From JBEKHT01 sp049511715 (GTDB taxonomy: Bacteria > Chloroflexota > Anaerolineae > Anaerolineales > RBG-16-64-43): a stretch of 64,000 nucleotides of DNA. Of the stretch, positions 34,456 to 42,062 are shown in pieces; position 1 is the stretch's first letter; each line of letters opens with the position of its first letter. The stretch spans positions 1 through 64,000 of the forward strand of contig JBEKXU010000003.1 of NCBI GenBank assembly GCA_049511715.1, read 5' to 3'. A program made the translations under genes and the position numbers. Below the pieces are notes generated by a model. That model ran no database searches. It saw only the letters and a program-made list of their open reading frames with translations, and was not told the origin of the DNA.

Positions 34456-35342
34456 TCTCCCCGAACCCCGACTTTGCGCCATTGGACGTAGTGCGGCTGC
34501 TTCGCCAAGCCGGGCTCCCGGCGCGCAGGTCGCTCGGTCAGAATTTCCTGGTCGACGAGCAGATGCTCGCGCGCATTGTGGATTGCGCAGACCTTGGGCC
34601 CAAGGATGTCGTGCTCGAGATCGGGGCTGGGCTGGGGAGCCTGACCCGGCACCTGGCCAGTCATGCTGGTCAGGTTATCGCGGTGGAGATCGATTCCGCG
34701 CTGCTTTCCGTCCTGCGAGGCGTCGCGGGACCCTGGAAGAATGTTCTCCTGGTCGAGGGGGACATTCTGGGGCTGGATCCGGAGGCCTTGACCGCGCCTT
34801 TCGCGGCGGGGTCCTACTTGGTCGTAGCTAACTTGCCGTACTACATCACCTCGGCCGTGATCCGCCATCTTCTTGAGGCGCCACATCGGCCGCAGCGGAT
34901 GATCCTGACCGTCCAAGAAGAGGTGGCCGGGCGCATCTGTGCCACCCCGGGAAGCATGAGTTTGCTCTCGCTCAGCGTCCAGTACTTTGGGCGGCCGCAG
35001 ATTGCCTTCCGGATTCCTGCCCAGTGTTTCTTCCCTGTGCCCAAGGTCGACTCGGCTGTCGTGCGGGTGGACCTGGATCCCGCCCGTGGATTGGAGCCTT
35101 TGGGAAACCGGGCCTTCTTTCGCGTGGCGCGGGCGGGCTTTTCCCAGCGCCGCAAGCAGCTTCACAACGCGCTCGGCGCGGGCTTGGCCGTGGATGACCG
35201 ACGGGTCCGGGATTGGATGAGCCGCGTGGCGGTTGATCCCGCGCGGCGAGCGGAGACCTTGAGCATAGCGGAGTGGAAGTGCCTGGCGGATGCACTGCCC
35301 GAGCTCCTGGCCGATTCTCGCCAGGAATCGCCGTCGGATTAG
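34452..35342 (+). CDS. rsmA: 16S rRNA (adenine1518/1519-N6)-dimethyltransferase
   Basis: 296 residues of KsgA/RsmA, which dimethylates two adjacent adenines in helix 45 of 16S rRNA late in 30S assembly. Visible motifs are SLGQNFLVDEQ, the SAM site VLEIGAGLGSLT, IAVEIDSAL, the adenine-binding NLPYYITSAV and FFPVPKVDSAVV. It starts within the stop of the yabE-like gene (ATGA), matching the common yabE-ksgA neighbourhood, although no rnmV (ribonuclease M5) gene lies between them. Confidence 0.95.
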   Translation: MISPNPDFAPLDVVRLLRQAGLPARRSLGQNFLVDEQMLARIVDCADLGPKDVVLEIGAGLGSLTRHLASHAGQVIAVEIDSALLSVLRGVAGPWKNVLLVEGDILGLDPEALTAPFAAGSYLVVANLPYYITSAVIRHLLEAPHRPQRMILTVQEEVAGRICATPGSMSLLSLSVQYFGRPQIAFRIPAQCFFPVPKVDSAVVRVDLDPARGLEPLGNRAFFRVARAGFSQRRKQLHNALGAGLAVDDRRVRDWMSRVAVDPARRAETLSIAEWKCLADALPELLADSRQESPSD

Positions 35343-35367
35343 GAACCTCAGCCGGGCTGCCCAAGGC

Positions 35368-36147
35368 TCAAACGGGCGCCTGCGGTGCCGCTTCCGGTGA
35401 GCGGTCGCCTGGCGTGAGCCGGTGGTGAAACCACCAAACCTGCCAGACGCGCCAGGCGGCCTCGACTTTCACTCGCGTGTCCATCTTGGAGCGGCCGATC
35501 CTGCGATCCTCGAAAAAGATCGGAACCTCGCAGGCCCGATAGCCCAGCCTTTGGGCCACATAAGCCATTTCGACTTGAAAAATGTAGCCGTTCGAATGGA
35601 TGCGCTCCAGCCCCATACCCAGCAGGGTTTCTCGCCTCCAGGCTTTGTAGCCGGCGGTGACATCGTGAAGCTCCAGGCCAAGGACCAGGCGCGAATAGAA
35701 ATTACCCCACCGGGAGAGCCAGCGCCGTCCCCGGCCCCAGCGCAGATCGAGTCTTCCGCCGGTAACATACCTGGACCCAACGGCCACGTCGCATTCGCCC
35801 AAGCGCTCCAGCAGTTGCGGGAGAGCGGCGGGGGGATGGGATAGATCCGCATCCATTTGGATTACGGAGGCCGCGCCGGTGCTCAAGGCCACTCGAAATC
35901 CCGCCAGGTAGGCGGTCCCCAGCCCCAGCTTGCCGTTGCGGTGGAGGACCTGGAACCGTCCGGGCATGCTGCGGGCCAGGGTTTCCGCCACCTGCCCTGT
36001 GCCGTCGGGCGAACCATCGTCCACGACCAAAAAGTGAAGGTCCGTCAGGGGAAGATCCCGCAGGTTCTTGACCATCTCAGGCAGATTCTTCGCCTCGTTA
36101 TAAGTCGGCAGGACCAGGGTGACGGGCTCATTCAGGTAGTTGGCCAT
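35368..36147 (-). CDS. Polyprenol monophosphomannose synthase-like glycosyltransferase (GT2)
   Basis: 259 residues of the DPM1/Ppm1 class: VTLVLPTYNEAKNLP, FLVVDDGSPDGTG and the catalytic VIQMDADLSHPP match the GT2 nucleotide and metal motifs. The mid-region GSRYVTGG and the late VPIFFEDRRIGRSKM resemble dolichyl-phosphate mannosyltransferases. There is no C-terminal membrane domain, so it should act as a soluble or peripheral enzyme transferring mannose or a related sugar to a polyprenyl phosphate. It converges with rsmA across 25 bases. Confidence 0.87.
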   Translation of the reverse strand: MANYLNEPVTLVLPTYNEAKNLPEMVKNLRDLPLTDLHFLVVDDGSPDGTGQVAETLARSMPGRFQVLHRNGKLGLGTAYLAGFRVALSTGAASVIQMDADLSHPPAALPQLLERLGECDVAVGSRYVTGGRLDLRWGRGRRWLSRWGNFYSRLVLGLELHDVTAGYKAWRRETLLGMGLERIHSNGYIFQVEMAYVAQRLGYRACEVPIFFEDRRIGRSKMDTRVKVEAAWRVWQVWWFHHRLTPGDRSPEAAPQAPV

Positions 36148-36618
36148 GTTGTAGGCGTTCGCTCTCCCAGACCCAAGTTCAAGAGGACAACCCGGGAACT
36201 CGAGGCTGGCTGGACAGTTGCCTCGGGAATATCCACCGAACCCCCAAGATGTCCGGAGGCATCATAACTCGGGCCGTTCCACAAATGCCATCGACCAGCC
36301 TTTCGGGAACCATGTACTTGCTGAGAACACGGCCTCGACCTCCCGGGTCACCCGCGCTGGCTATCGCGATCGGAGCTCCGAGTACGCCCAGGGGCGCGTG
36401 ATCCGGCCTCGGTCCGCCTATCCGCTCGGCGCATTCGCTAATTCCGATGCCTTGTGCGAGGAGGCTCGGGTGTGAGCCGTCCCACGAGAGTTCGGCCACG
36501 CTCTGTGGGTGATGGCTGAGAATCAACTGGTCGGCCGGCTTCCGTTTGGATGGGTTCACGCCAGTCTCAGCTAGGTTCGCGGGGGTCTGGAGCCCGGTGT
36601 CTCCGTTCCGAGCCGGCC
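36148..36618. other. Intergenic region
   Basis: About 470 bases between two minus-strand genes. Open frames here read as low-complexity arginine/proline text and overlap the 3' part of the FabL-like gene. No promoter or hairpin stands out. Confidence 0.4.
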
Positions 36619-37398
36619 TTAGGACTCGGGCCTCCACCCAGTCAGAGGGAGGGTATGGCCACCGTCCACCAGGATTGTCTGTCCTCGGATCATCTCCGCC
36701 TCCGGCGAACACAGGAAGGCCACGACCCCGGCGATGTCCTCGGCTGTAACCAGACGCCCGGCGGGGACTTGCTTCCGGGCTGCGCCCCGCCAATCTGCGC
36801 CCTGCAGAATCTCGAAGTGACTCAGAGCTTCGGTGTCGACGATGCCCGGCGACACGGCATTGACAACGATGCCCAGCGGAGCGAGCTCCACGGCCAAGTA
36901 GCGGGTAATCGCCTCCAAGGCGGCCTTGGACGACCCGACCAGAACATAGTCGGGCATCACCCGCGTGGAGCCCGGGGAGGAAATGCTCACAATGCTTCCG
37001 CCTCCGCGGGCTTTCATCAAGGGCGCAGCCCGCTGGGCACAGAACAGCACCGAACGGGCATTGATATTCATTGTCCAGTCCCAGCCCTTAAGCCGTTGTC
37101 TGAGCACAGGGCGGTTGTAGCCCGAGGCCGCATTGCAAATGAGAATGTCGAGCCCGCCAAACGTGTCGCCGATTCCCTGGAAGAGCCGGTCAATTCCCTC
37201 CGCCGTCCCCACATCGGCTCGGATCACCTCCGCCCGGCGACCGATGGTCCGGATCTCTGCCGCGGTCTCCTCAGCAGGGGCTCGGTTCCGAAAGAAATTG
37301 ATGGCGACGTCTGCTCCTTCTCTTGCCAAGCGAAGGGCGATGGCGCGCCCGATCCCGCGCCCGCCGCCTGTGACGACTGCCACCTTGCCTTCAATCAC
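36619..37398 (-). CDS. fabL: FabL-type enoyl-ACP reductase (SDR family)
   Basis: 259 residues of the short-chain dehydrogenase fold with the dinucleotide loop TGGGRGIGRAIA. The active site is Y151-x6-K158 (YVLVGSSK) and not the usual Y-x3-K of FabG-type SDRs; this spacing and these numbers match the NADPH-dependent enoyl-ACP reductase III (FabL) of Bacillus. The following KAALEAITRYLAVELAPLGI and AEMIRGQTILVDGG also resemble FabL. It would catalyse the last step of fatty acid elongation. The GTG start overlaps the stop of the M48 gene by 8 bases, with GGAGGAGCAATAG as ribosome site. Confidence 0.8.
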   Translation of the reverse strand: MIEGKVAVVTGGGRGIGRAIALRLAREGADVAINFFRNRAPAEETAAEIRTIGRRAEVIRADVGTAEGIDRLFQGIGDTFGGLDILICNAASGYNRPVLRQRLKGWDWTMNINARSVLFCAQRAAPLMKARGGGSIVSISSPGSTRVMPDYVLVGSSKAALEAITRYLAVELAPLGIVVNAVSPGIVDTEALSHFEILQGADWRGAARKQVPAGRLVTAEDIAGVVAFLCSPEAEMIRGQTILVDGGHTLPLTGWRPES

Positions 37399-39046
37399 CT
37401 ATTGCTCCTCCGCCCTTGGCGACGTTGCGGTTGCCTGGGCTGGCCCCCGTTGGCCCGATTCCTCCCCCGGGGGCAGCCTGGGGCGCAGGGACGATCGGCA
37501 AGAAGAGATTCGGGTTCACGAGGCCGATGCGGGTCGGCCCCAGGGTTTCCACTTCGAATCGCAGCTGGCGTACGTGGCCGCGAATCTGCTCGACATCGAT
37601 GCCTTGGCATGCCGAGGGCAGGGGGGCGAGCCAGAACTCCGCTCGGCCGAGCATGTTCATGGCCCCGCGGTAGTTCAGGCGTGATACCTGGTACCAGGCC
37701 AGCCCGAGCTGTAAGATGCCCTGATACAGATTCCTGGCTTGCCTCGGTTCCGCCCGCCAGGCAAGCTCAAGCTCCTCGTGAGCCTCAAGAAACTGCTTCT
37801 GGTTGAAGAGCTGCAACCCGGCCCGCGCGTGCTCGGAAAGAGTTCCTTCACAGCCTCTCTCGGCAGAGTAGCTCCTGGCCTTTTCCATTCGAGCGGCCAA
37901 GGGCGGATGGCTGTAAAAGAGCGCGACTACCCAGGCGGGTGGGTCCACCTCCGCCAGGTTCTGATTCGCCAGTCGGTTCATCGCGCTTCCGAAGGCGTCC
38001 GGCTTGCCTGTCGCCTCCAGGGCATAACTGTCCGCCAGGCTTTCACGCCATCGAGAGAGGCCGTTGAGTGCGGGCAGCAGCAGCAGGCTGATCAGCGCAA
38101 GACTCAGCGCCAACACGGGCAGCGCCGCGGGATCCCAGACGGCCTGGTAGCCGAACGCCCGAGTGCCCCATTGCAGGGCCAGGCTCCCGGCAAACAGGGA
38201 TCCCAGGATGAGCACGCTCTGGCTCAGGATCTGGAAGGGGATGTCTCGATGAACCTGATGACCCAGCTCGTGGGCCAGGACTGTTTCGATCTCATCCGGG
38301 GTGAAGTTGGCGAGAAGGGTGTCACTGAGCAGGATCCGCCGCGTTCGGGCCAGTCCCGTGAGGGCGGCATTGGCGGCCTTGGTGCGGCGACTCATGTCGA
38401 AGACGTAGACTCCGCGGACCCGCGTCCCGGCCGCATTGGCCAGCTGCACGAGCCGGTCGCGCAGCTCCTTCCACTCCTCCCCCAACGGCTGAACGCGGTA
38501 GAAGACCGGCAAGAGCAGGATGGGGGCGAGAAGGGTCAGCACCAGGGTGAGCAGGATGTAGCCAAGCCCCGCCCACAGCCACCACCAGACCGGAAAGACG
38601 CGCAGGAAGAGATTCAAGGCCAGGAGCAGCGGAACCCCGAACAGGAGCGAAAGGCCGAGTTCCTTGAGTTGGTCGCTGACCCAGCCTGGCAGGGTCTGGG
38701 TGGAAATCTGGAAACGGTGGGGAAGATGGAAGCTGCTATAGAAATCCACGGGCAGGGTGGCGATCCACCAGGGAGCAGCGATCAGCGCTGCCTCCAGCAG
38801 GATCAGCAAGGCTATTGCCGCCCATTCGGAAAAGGTCCGGCCGGGGAAGGAGCCGGAGCCGGGCAGGAGGGCGGAAAGCCGCTCGCGAAGCCGCAGGCTG
38901 AGCCCGCTCACAACCCAGAGAGCCAGGTAGAGGAAGCCCAGACACGTTTCGAGGATGGCCAGACGCCTCTGCAGGCGGGCATACTCGCGAGCCGAACCTT
39001 GCCGCTCCGGGTCCACGCTCCCGGCTTCGTTCTCCATGCTCGCCAT
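37391..39046 (-). CDS. M48 (Ste24-like) membrane metalloprotease fused to a DUF309 domain
   Basis: 551 residues. Helices near 33-50, 75-95, 130-150 and 158-182 precede the zinc site HELGH at 259-263 (VLAHELGHQVHRD), two more helices (275-292, 308-328), and the third ligand E335 in RWRESLADSYALE, the layout of CAAX/Ste24 proteases that cleave membrane-linked substrates. From about 404 a helical DUF309 domain follows (LFNQKQFLEAHEELELAWR, LYQGILQLGLAWYQV, GAMNMLGRAEFWL). DUF309 is normally a small separate protein. The start is the ATG at 39046 or three codons later. Confidence 0.82.
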   Translation of the reverse strand: MASMENEAGSVDPERQGSAREYARLQRRLAILETCLGFLYLALWVVSGLSLRLRERLSALLPGSGSFPGRTFSEWAAIALLILLEAALIAAPWWIATLPVDFYSSFHLPHRFQISTQTLPGWVSDQLKELGLSLLFGVPLLLALNLFLRVFPVWWWLWAGLGYILLTLVLTLLAPILLLPVFYRVQPLGEEWKELRDRLVQLANAAGTRVRGVYVFDMSRRTKAANAALTGLARTRRILLSDTLLANFTPDEIETVLAHELGHQVHRDIPFQILSQSVLILGSLFAGSLALQWGTRAFGYQAVWDPAALPVLALSLALISLLLLPALNGLSRWRESLADSYALEATGKPDAFGSAMNRLANQNLAEVDPPAWVVALFYSHPPLAARMEKARSYSAERGCEGTLSEHARAGLQLFNQKQFLEAHEELELAWRAEPRQARNLYQGILQLGLAWYQVSRLNYRGAMNMLGRAEFWLAPLPSACQGIDVEQIRGHVRQLRFEVETLGPTRIGLVNPNLFLPIVPAPQAAPGGGIGPTGASPGNRNVAKGGGAIGD

Positions 39047-39075
39047 TCTAACCCGATCACCGCTTCGGCGGCCCT

Positions 39076-39750
39076 TCAGAGCGGTGTGCCCAGGAAATGC
39101 CAACAGGCGGCGAACAAGATCGCGAACTGGGCCAGGTGGTAGGTGACCATCACTCGCAGGTCGGCTTGGCGCAGCGGCCCAACAAATCGGTTCCAGGCCA
39201 GCTGTCCGTCCGAGGCGAAGAACAAGGCCGCTCCGACGCTGGCAAGCAAAGCGGGCTGGATCTGCCACTCGGGCCGGGTGAGTGTGGCCAGGGCCGAAAG
39301 GACCATGACGGAAATGACCAAGGTATAGGCGAACACCGGCATCACCAGGCTCCGATTGCCCGATCGAAGGAGACCCGCCCGAACCCTGACGAATAGCCAG
39401 GCGGCGGCGAGGAACACCAGGATGACCAGGGGAAGGCTGACCAGCTTAATGGGAAGGGGTTCCTGGTTGAAGCCCACGATGAAGAAGAGATGAGCGACCA
39501 GAAAGGCGACGAGCCCGCCCAGGAAACTCTCGCGGGGCAACATAAGCAGGACGTCCCCCGCCAGGGAAAATACCAGGGCCAACTCGAACCAGACCAGGGT
39601 CGGCATCAGCCCGGCGCGGGCTAGAAGCCAGGCGAGCAGAAAGACCATGGTGCCCGGCTTGGCCACGTATTCAAGACCTTTCACGCCCCGGGCGACAGCC
39701 ACCCAATCGAGAACCGCGAGGCCGGCTGAAATAATGAGCAGAATGGCCAT
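39076..39750 (-). CDS. YhhN/TMEM86-family membrane protein (lysoplasmalogenase-like)
   Basis: 224 residues, almost wholly hydrophobic with about eight helices. YhhN features visible are KPGTMVFLLAWLL, FSLAGDVLLMLPRESFLGGL (the conserved GD.L motif), VAHLFFIVGF and ASDGQLAWNRF, which carry the polar residues proposed for catalysis. Animal homologues hydrolyse the vinyl-ether bond of lysoplasmalogens; bacterial substrates are less certain. The ATG at 39750 follows GGAGGAAAACCAC. It is 29 bases ahead of the M48 gene, so both may be co-transcribed. Confidence 0.85.
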   Translation of the reverse strand: MAILLIISAGLAVLDWVAVARGVKGLEYVAKPGTMVFLLAWLLARAGLMPTLVWFELALVFSLAGDVLLMLPRESFLGGLVAFLVAHLFFIVGFNQEPLPIKLVSLPLVILVFLAAAWLFVRVRAGLLRSGNRSLVMPVFAYTLVISVMVLSALATLTRPEWQIQPALLASVGAALFFASDGQLAWNRFVGPLRQADLRVMVTYHLAQFAILFAACWHFLGTPL

Positions 39751-40086
39751 GTGGTTTTCCTCCACTGCAGATTCGAGCGTATAGTCACCCTGTTTGTGGA
39801 CACGCTTACGATTGTATAGGAAGCTCGGGAACTGCGCGTGGAGGTGGGATGCCAAGAGAGGGCGCGACGACCGTCCGGAACGGACCCCTCGCGCCCTCCC
39901 CCAAAGCCGATCTTCGGAGTCAGCGAGGCAGGATCTTGAGGATCCGCGATTGGGAGAGGAACTTCGCACCTTTCTGAGCGGCCTTGGCCTCTTAGGCGAT
40001 GAGGACGGGGGGGACGACAGGCATTCCTGCATGAAATCCGAGCAGGGCCAGGGTGTTCACCCAGGAGGGCAGGGGGAGGGGCAGGT
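39751..40086. other. Intergenic region with possible decayed ORF
   Basis: On the minus strand one frame reads VNTLALLGFHAGMPVVPP then, after an in-frame TAA, AKAAQKGAKFLSQSRILKIL to a stop. This could be a short broken gene or chance. No other signal is seen. Confidence 0.3.
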
Positions 40087-40650
40087 TCAGGCGATGCCGG
40101 CCAGCCCCAGGTCGGAGGCAATGCTCCGCATGGCCTCAATCACGTTGCCCACGTGCTCCCACAAGTCAAGTCCAAGTTCTTGAGCGCCTTTCTCGATATC
40201 GCTGCGATTGACTCCAGCGGCGAAGGCATGGTCCTTCCACTTCTTTCTCACGGAAGATACAGTCAAGTCCGAAAGGGACCGCGAGGGCCGCACGAGGGCT
40301 ACCGCGGTGATCAGCCCGGTCACCTCGTCGCACGCGAACAAGGCATGCTCCATCCGTGTCGCGCGGGGCACCCCCGTATGATCGGCATGGCTCTGGATCG
40401 ACTGAATGACGGGCTCGGGGACCCCGTGTTCGCGCAGGATGGGGACCCCGTCCTGGGGGTGTTGTTCAAGACTGGGGTGGATTTCCCAGTCGAAGTCATG
40501 AAGCAGTCCCACGATTCCCCACCGTTCCTCATCTTCCCCCCATTGGCGGGCGTAGAAGCGCATTGCCGCCTCCACGGCCAGCATGTGCCGGACCAGGTTC
40601 TCGTTCTTGACGAACTCGTGGACCAGGGTTAGGGCTTCCTCTCGTGTCAC
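40087..40650 (-). CDS. HD-domain hydrolase
   Basis: 187 residues with an HD phosphohydrolase core: HMLAVEAAMRFYA supplies the first His, GLLHDFDWEIHP the paired HD, and IQSHADHTGVP the later His. The tail (SVRKKWKDHAFAAGVNRSDI) is typical of a family of conserved HDIG proteins in Clostridia and Chloroflexota. It probably acts on nucleotides or phosphoesters; the substrate is unknown. The GTG start (40650) follows GAGGAAAACC and overlaps the stop of the SanA-like gene (GTGA). Confidence 0.82.
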   Translation of the reverse strand: MTREEALTLVHEFVKNENLVRHMLAVEAAMRFYARQWGEDEERWGIVGLLHDFDWEIHPSLEQHPQDGVPILREHGVPEPVIQSIQSHADHTGVPRATRMEHALFACDEVTGLITAVALVRPSRSLSDLTVSSVRKKWKDHAFAAGVNRSDIEKGAQELGLDLWEHVGNVIEAMRSIASDLGLAGIA

Positions 40651-41333
40651 GGTTTTCCTCTTGAGCCAGCTTGAGTGGGGCTTGGGAAAATGGGTTGGAA
40701 GGGGCCGAGCACCGGTTGCGGCCGAAACACATTGATATCCAGAACGGCCAAGCCCGAGGCGGGGACTTCTCGCGCGGACCAGAATAGCTGGGAGAGAAGC
40801 CGGTACGGGTGTCGATCGGCCGAAACTCCCACGACGCGAATCCCGATCCCCTCGCAGGTGTAAATCACACGGGGCAAATGAAAGTCCTGCGTAACCAGGA
40901 TGGCCTCTTGGACTCCAAAGGCAAAGCGGGCCCGGTAGCAGGTGTCGTAAGAGCGGGTACCCGCAGGGTCAAGGACAAGATCTTCGTTGGGGACACCCAG
41001 CTGCAGCGCGTACAGGCGCATGGACTCGGGTTCGTTGTGGCTCGGGGTGCGGTTATCTCCGCTGAGAAGGAGTTTCCTGACCAACCCGGCGCGGTACAGA
41101 TCTGCGGCCGTGGAAACTCGGTCAGCAAGGAGCTGGGTGGGAGTCCCGTCTCGTCGCAAGCCTGCCCCAAATACGATCGCGACGGGCGCGGGGGGCACTG
41201 TTTCGCCAAGCCCGTAGATTCGCGGTTGGGTCTTGACCCGCAGGTAGATCCAGGGGGCAAGCAGCACCACGACCGCCGCGCCGAGGACCGCCGAGAACAC
41301 TCCAAGGGTGGAACCCAGATGCCTTTTTTTCAT
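40647..41333 (-). CDS. SanA/YdcF-like (DUF218) membrane protein
   Basis: 228 residues: an N-terminal membrane helix (LGVFSAVLGAAVVVLLAPWIY) anchors a DUF218 domain with VAIVFGAGLRRDG, ADLYRAGLVRKLLLSGDN, LDPAGTRSYDTCYRARFAF and AILVTQDFHLPRVIYTCEG. SanA-type proteins affect envelope permeability and vancomycin resistance at high temperature; the enzymatic activity is unknown. The ATG at 41333 starts the helix; upstream in-frame residues are low complexity. It is the first gene of a two-gene unit with the HD hydrolase. Confidence 0.85.
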   Translation of the reverse strand: MKKRHLGSTLGVFSAVLGAAVVVLLAPWIYLRVKTQPRIYGLGETVPPAPVAIVFGAGLRRDGTPTQLLADRVSTAADLYRAGLVRKLLLSGDNRTPSHNEPESMRLYALQLGVPNEDLVLDPAGTRSYDTCYRARFAFGVQEAILVTQDFHLPRVIYTCEGIGIRVVGVSADRHPYRLLSQLFWSAREVPASGLAVLDINVFRPQPVLGPFQPIFPSPTQAGSRGKP

Positions 41334-41788
41334 TGGCTGGGGCTTGCCGCTCCTCTGGGACTCGGGGGAGGACCGATTTCCCTTGAGGGCCCCTCTCTGT
41401 TTGCATCGTCCTGAGCCCCACGTGCCGGACAGCCTGCGCATTCTATCATCCCCAGGGAACCGGCGAGGGCCCCCCGTGCGAGGGGTTCGGTGAGAGGAGG
41501 AGGTCGGAGGGATTCCGTGCAGGAAGCTGCAGGGCTCCCTCCTGCTGAGGGAGGCGCCGCGCCAGGCAGGTCCTCATGACTCTTGGGCCACTGGGGGCCC
41601 GCAAAGGGAAGGGCTGTAGCCGAATTCGGCGTGGGTCCTGGCGGGCTTGGGAGCAAGGCCTCCCGTGGGCTGAAGGGACGATCCTCCCTGAAACGCGTCC
41701 GCCTTAATGACGCGGGCCAGCCCCATGCGGCTGGCCGCTGATTCCAAGGACTTCCTGTGAACCCGCGCGAGAACTTCGCCTCCGGGAG

Positions 41789-41872
41789 TGCCGAAGCGGG
41801 GAGTTGAACCCCGACGGCCTTGCGGCCACTGCGCCCTGAACGCAGCGCGTCTGCCATTTCCGCCACTTCGGC
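41789..41872 (-). tRNA. tRNA-Leu (CAG)
   Basis: 84 bases, read on the minus strand as GCCGAAG acceptor, D-arm, anticodon stem CTGCG / CGCAG around TTCAGGG (anticodon CAG), a class II variable arm closed by a GCAA loop (GGCC-GCAA-GGCC), T-arm CGGGG-TTCAACT-CCCCG, and CTTCGGC plus discriminator A. The CCA end is not encoded. Confidence 0.95.
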
Positions 41873-41883
41873 GAGCAGACCAC

Positions 41884-41911
41884 ATTCTACCTTCTTTCCC
41901 TGTCGTGTCAA
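41884..41911 (-). promoter_or_regulatory. Promoter of tRNA-Leu
   Basis: Minus strand TTGACA (41911-41906), 16-base spacer, TAGAAT (41889-41884), ending 11 bases before the tRNA 5' end. Confidence 0.8.
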
Positions 41912-42033
41912 AATTTGCAGGGGCGTGCAGCAAGATCCCGGCCGGGATCCCGCCTTGGCGAGATCTGGCTGGTTGCGTCCCGCAACAGGATTTAATACCG
42001 GCCGGCGCCCTGTCCTCACGAGGAAGGGCCATG

Positions 42034-42039
42034 TATAAT
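42034..42039 (+). promoter_or_regulatory. -10 box ahead of the ABC exporter operon
   Basis: TATAAT, 23 bases before the ATG at 42063. Start of transcription near 42046 would leave a leader of about 17 bases. No convincing -35. Confidence 0.45.
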
Positions 42040-42062
42040 CCGGCCTTGCCCACAGGACCGCC

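Noticed and set aside
36179..36793. A 204-codon minus-strand frame before and over the FabL-like gene
   Set aside because: The overlap with FabL is in another frame and the remaining text is not protein-like.
37739..39142. A 467-codon plus-strand frame opposite the M48-DUF309 gene
   Set aside because: Gln/Arg/Gly-rich composition and full overlap with clear protease motifs on the other strand mark it as a shadow.
39890..40080. A minus-strand frame (ALLGFHAGMPVVPP ... SQSRILKIL) interrupted by one TAA
   Set aside because: No family recognised, and the segment is too short to separate a broken gene from chance; mentioned only in the intergenic entry.
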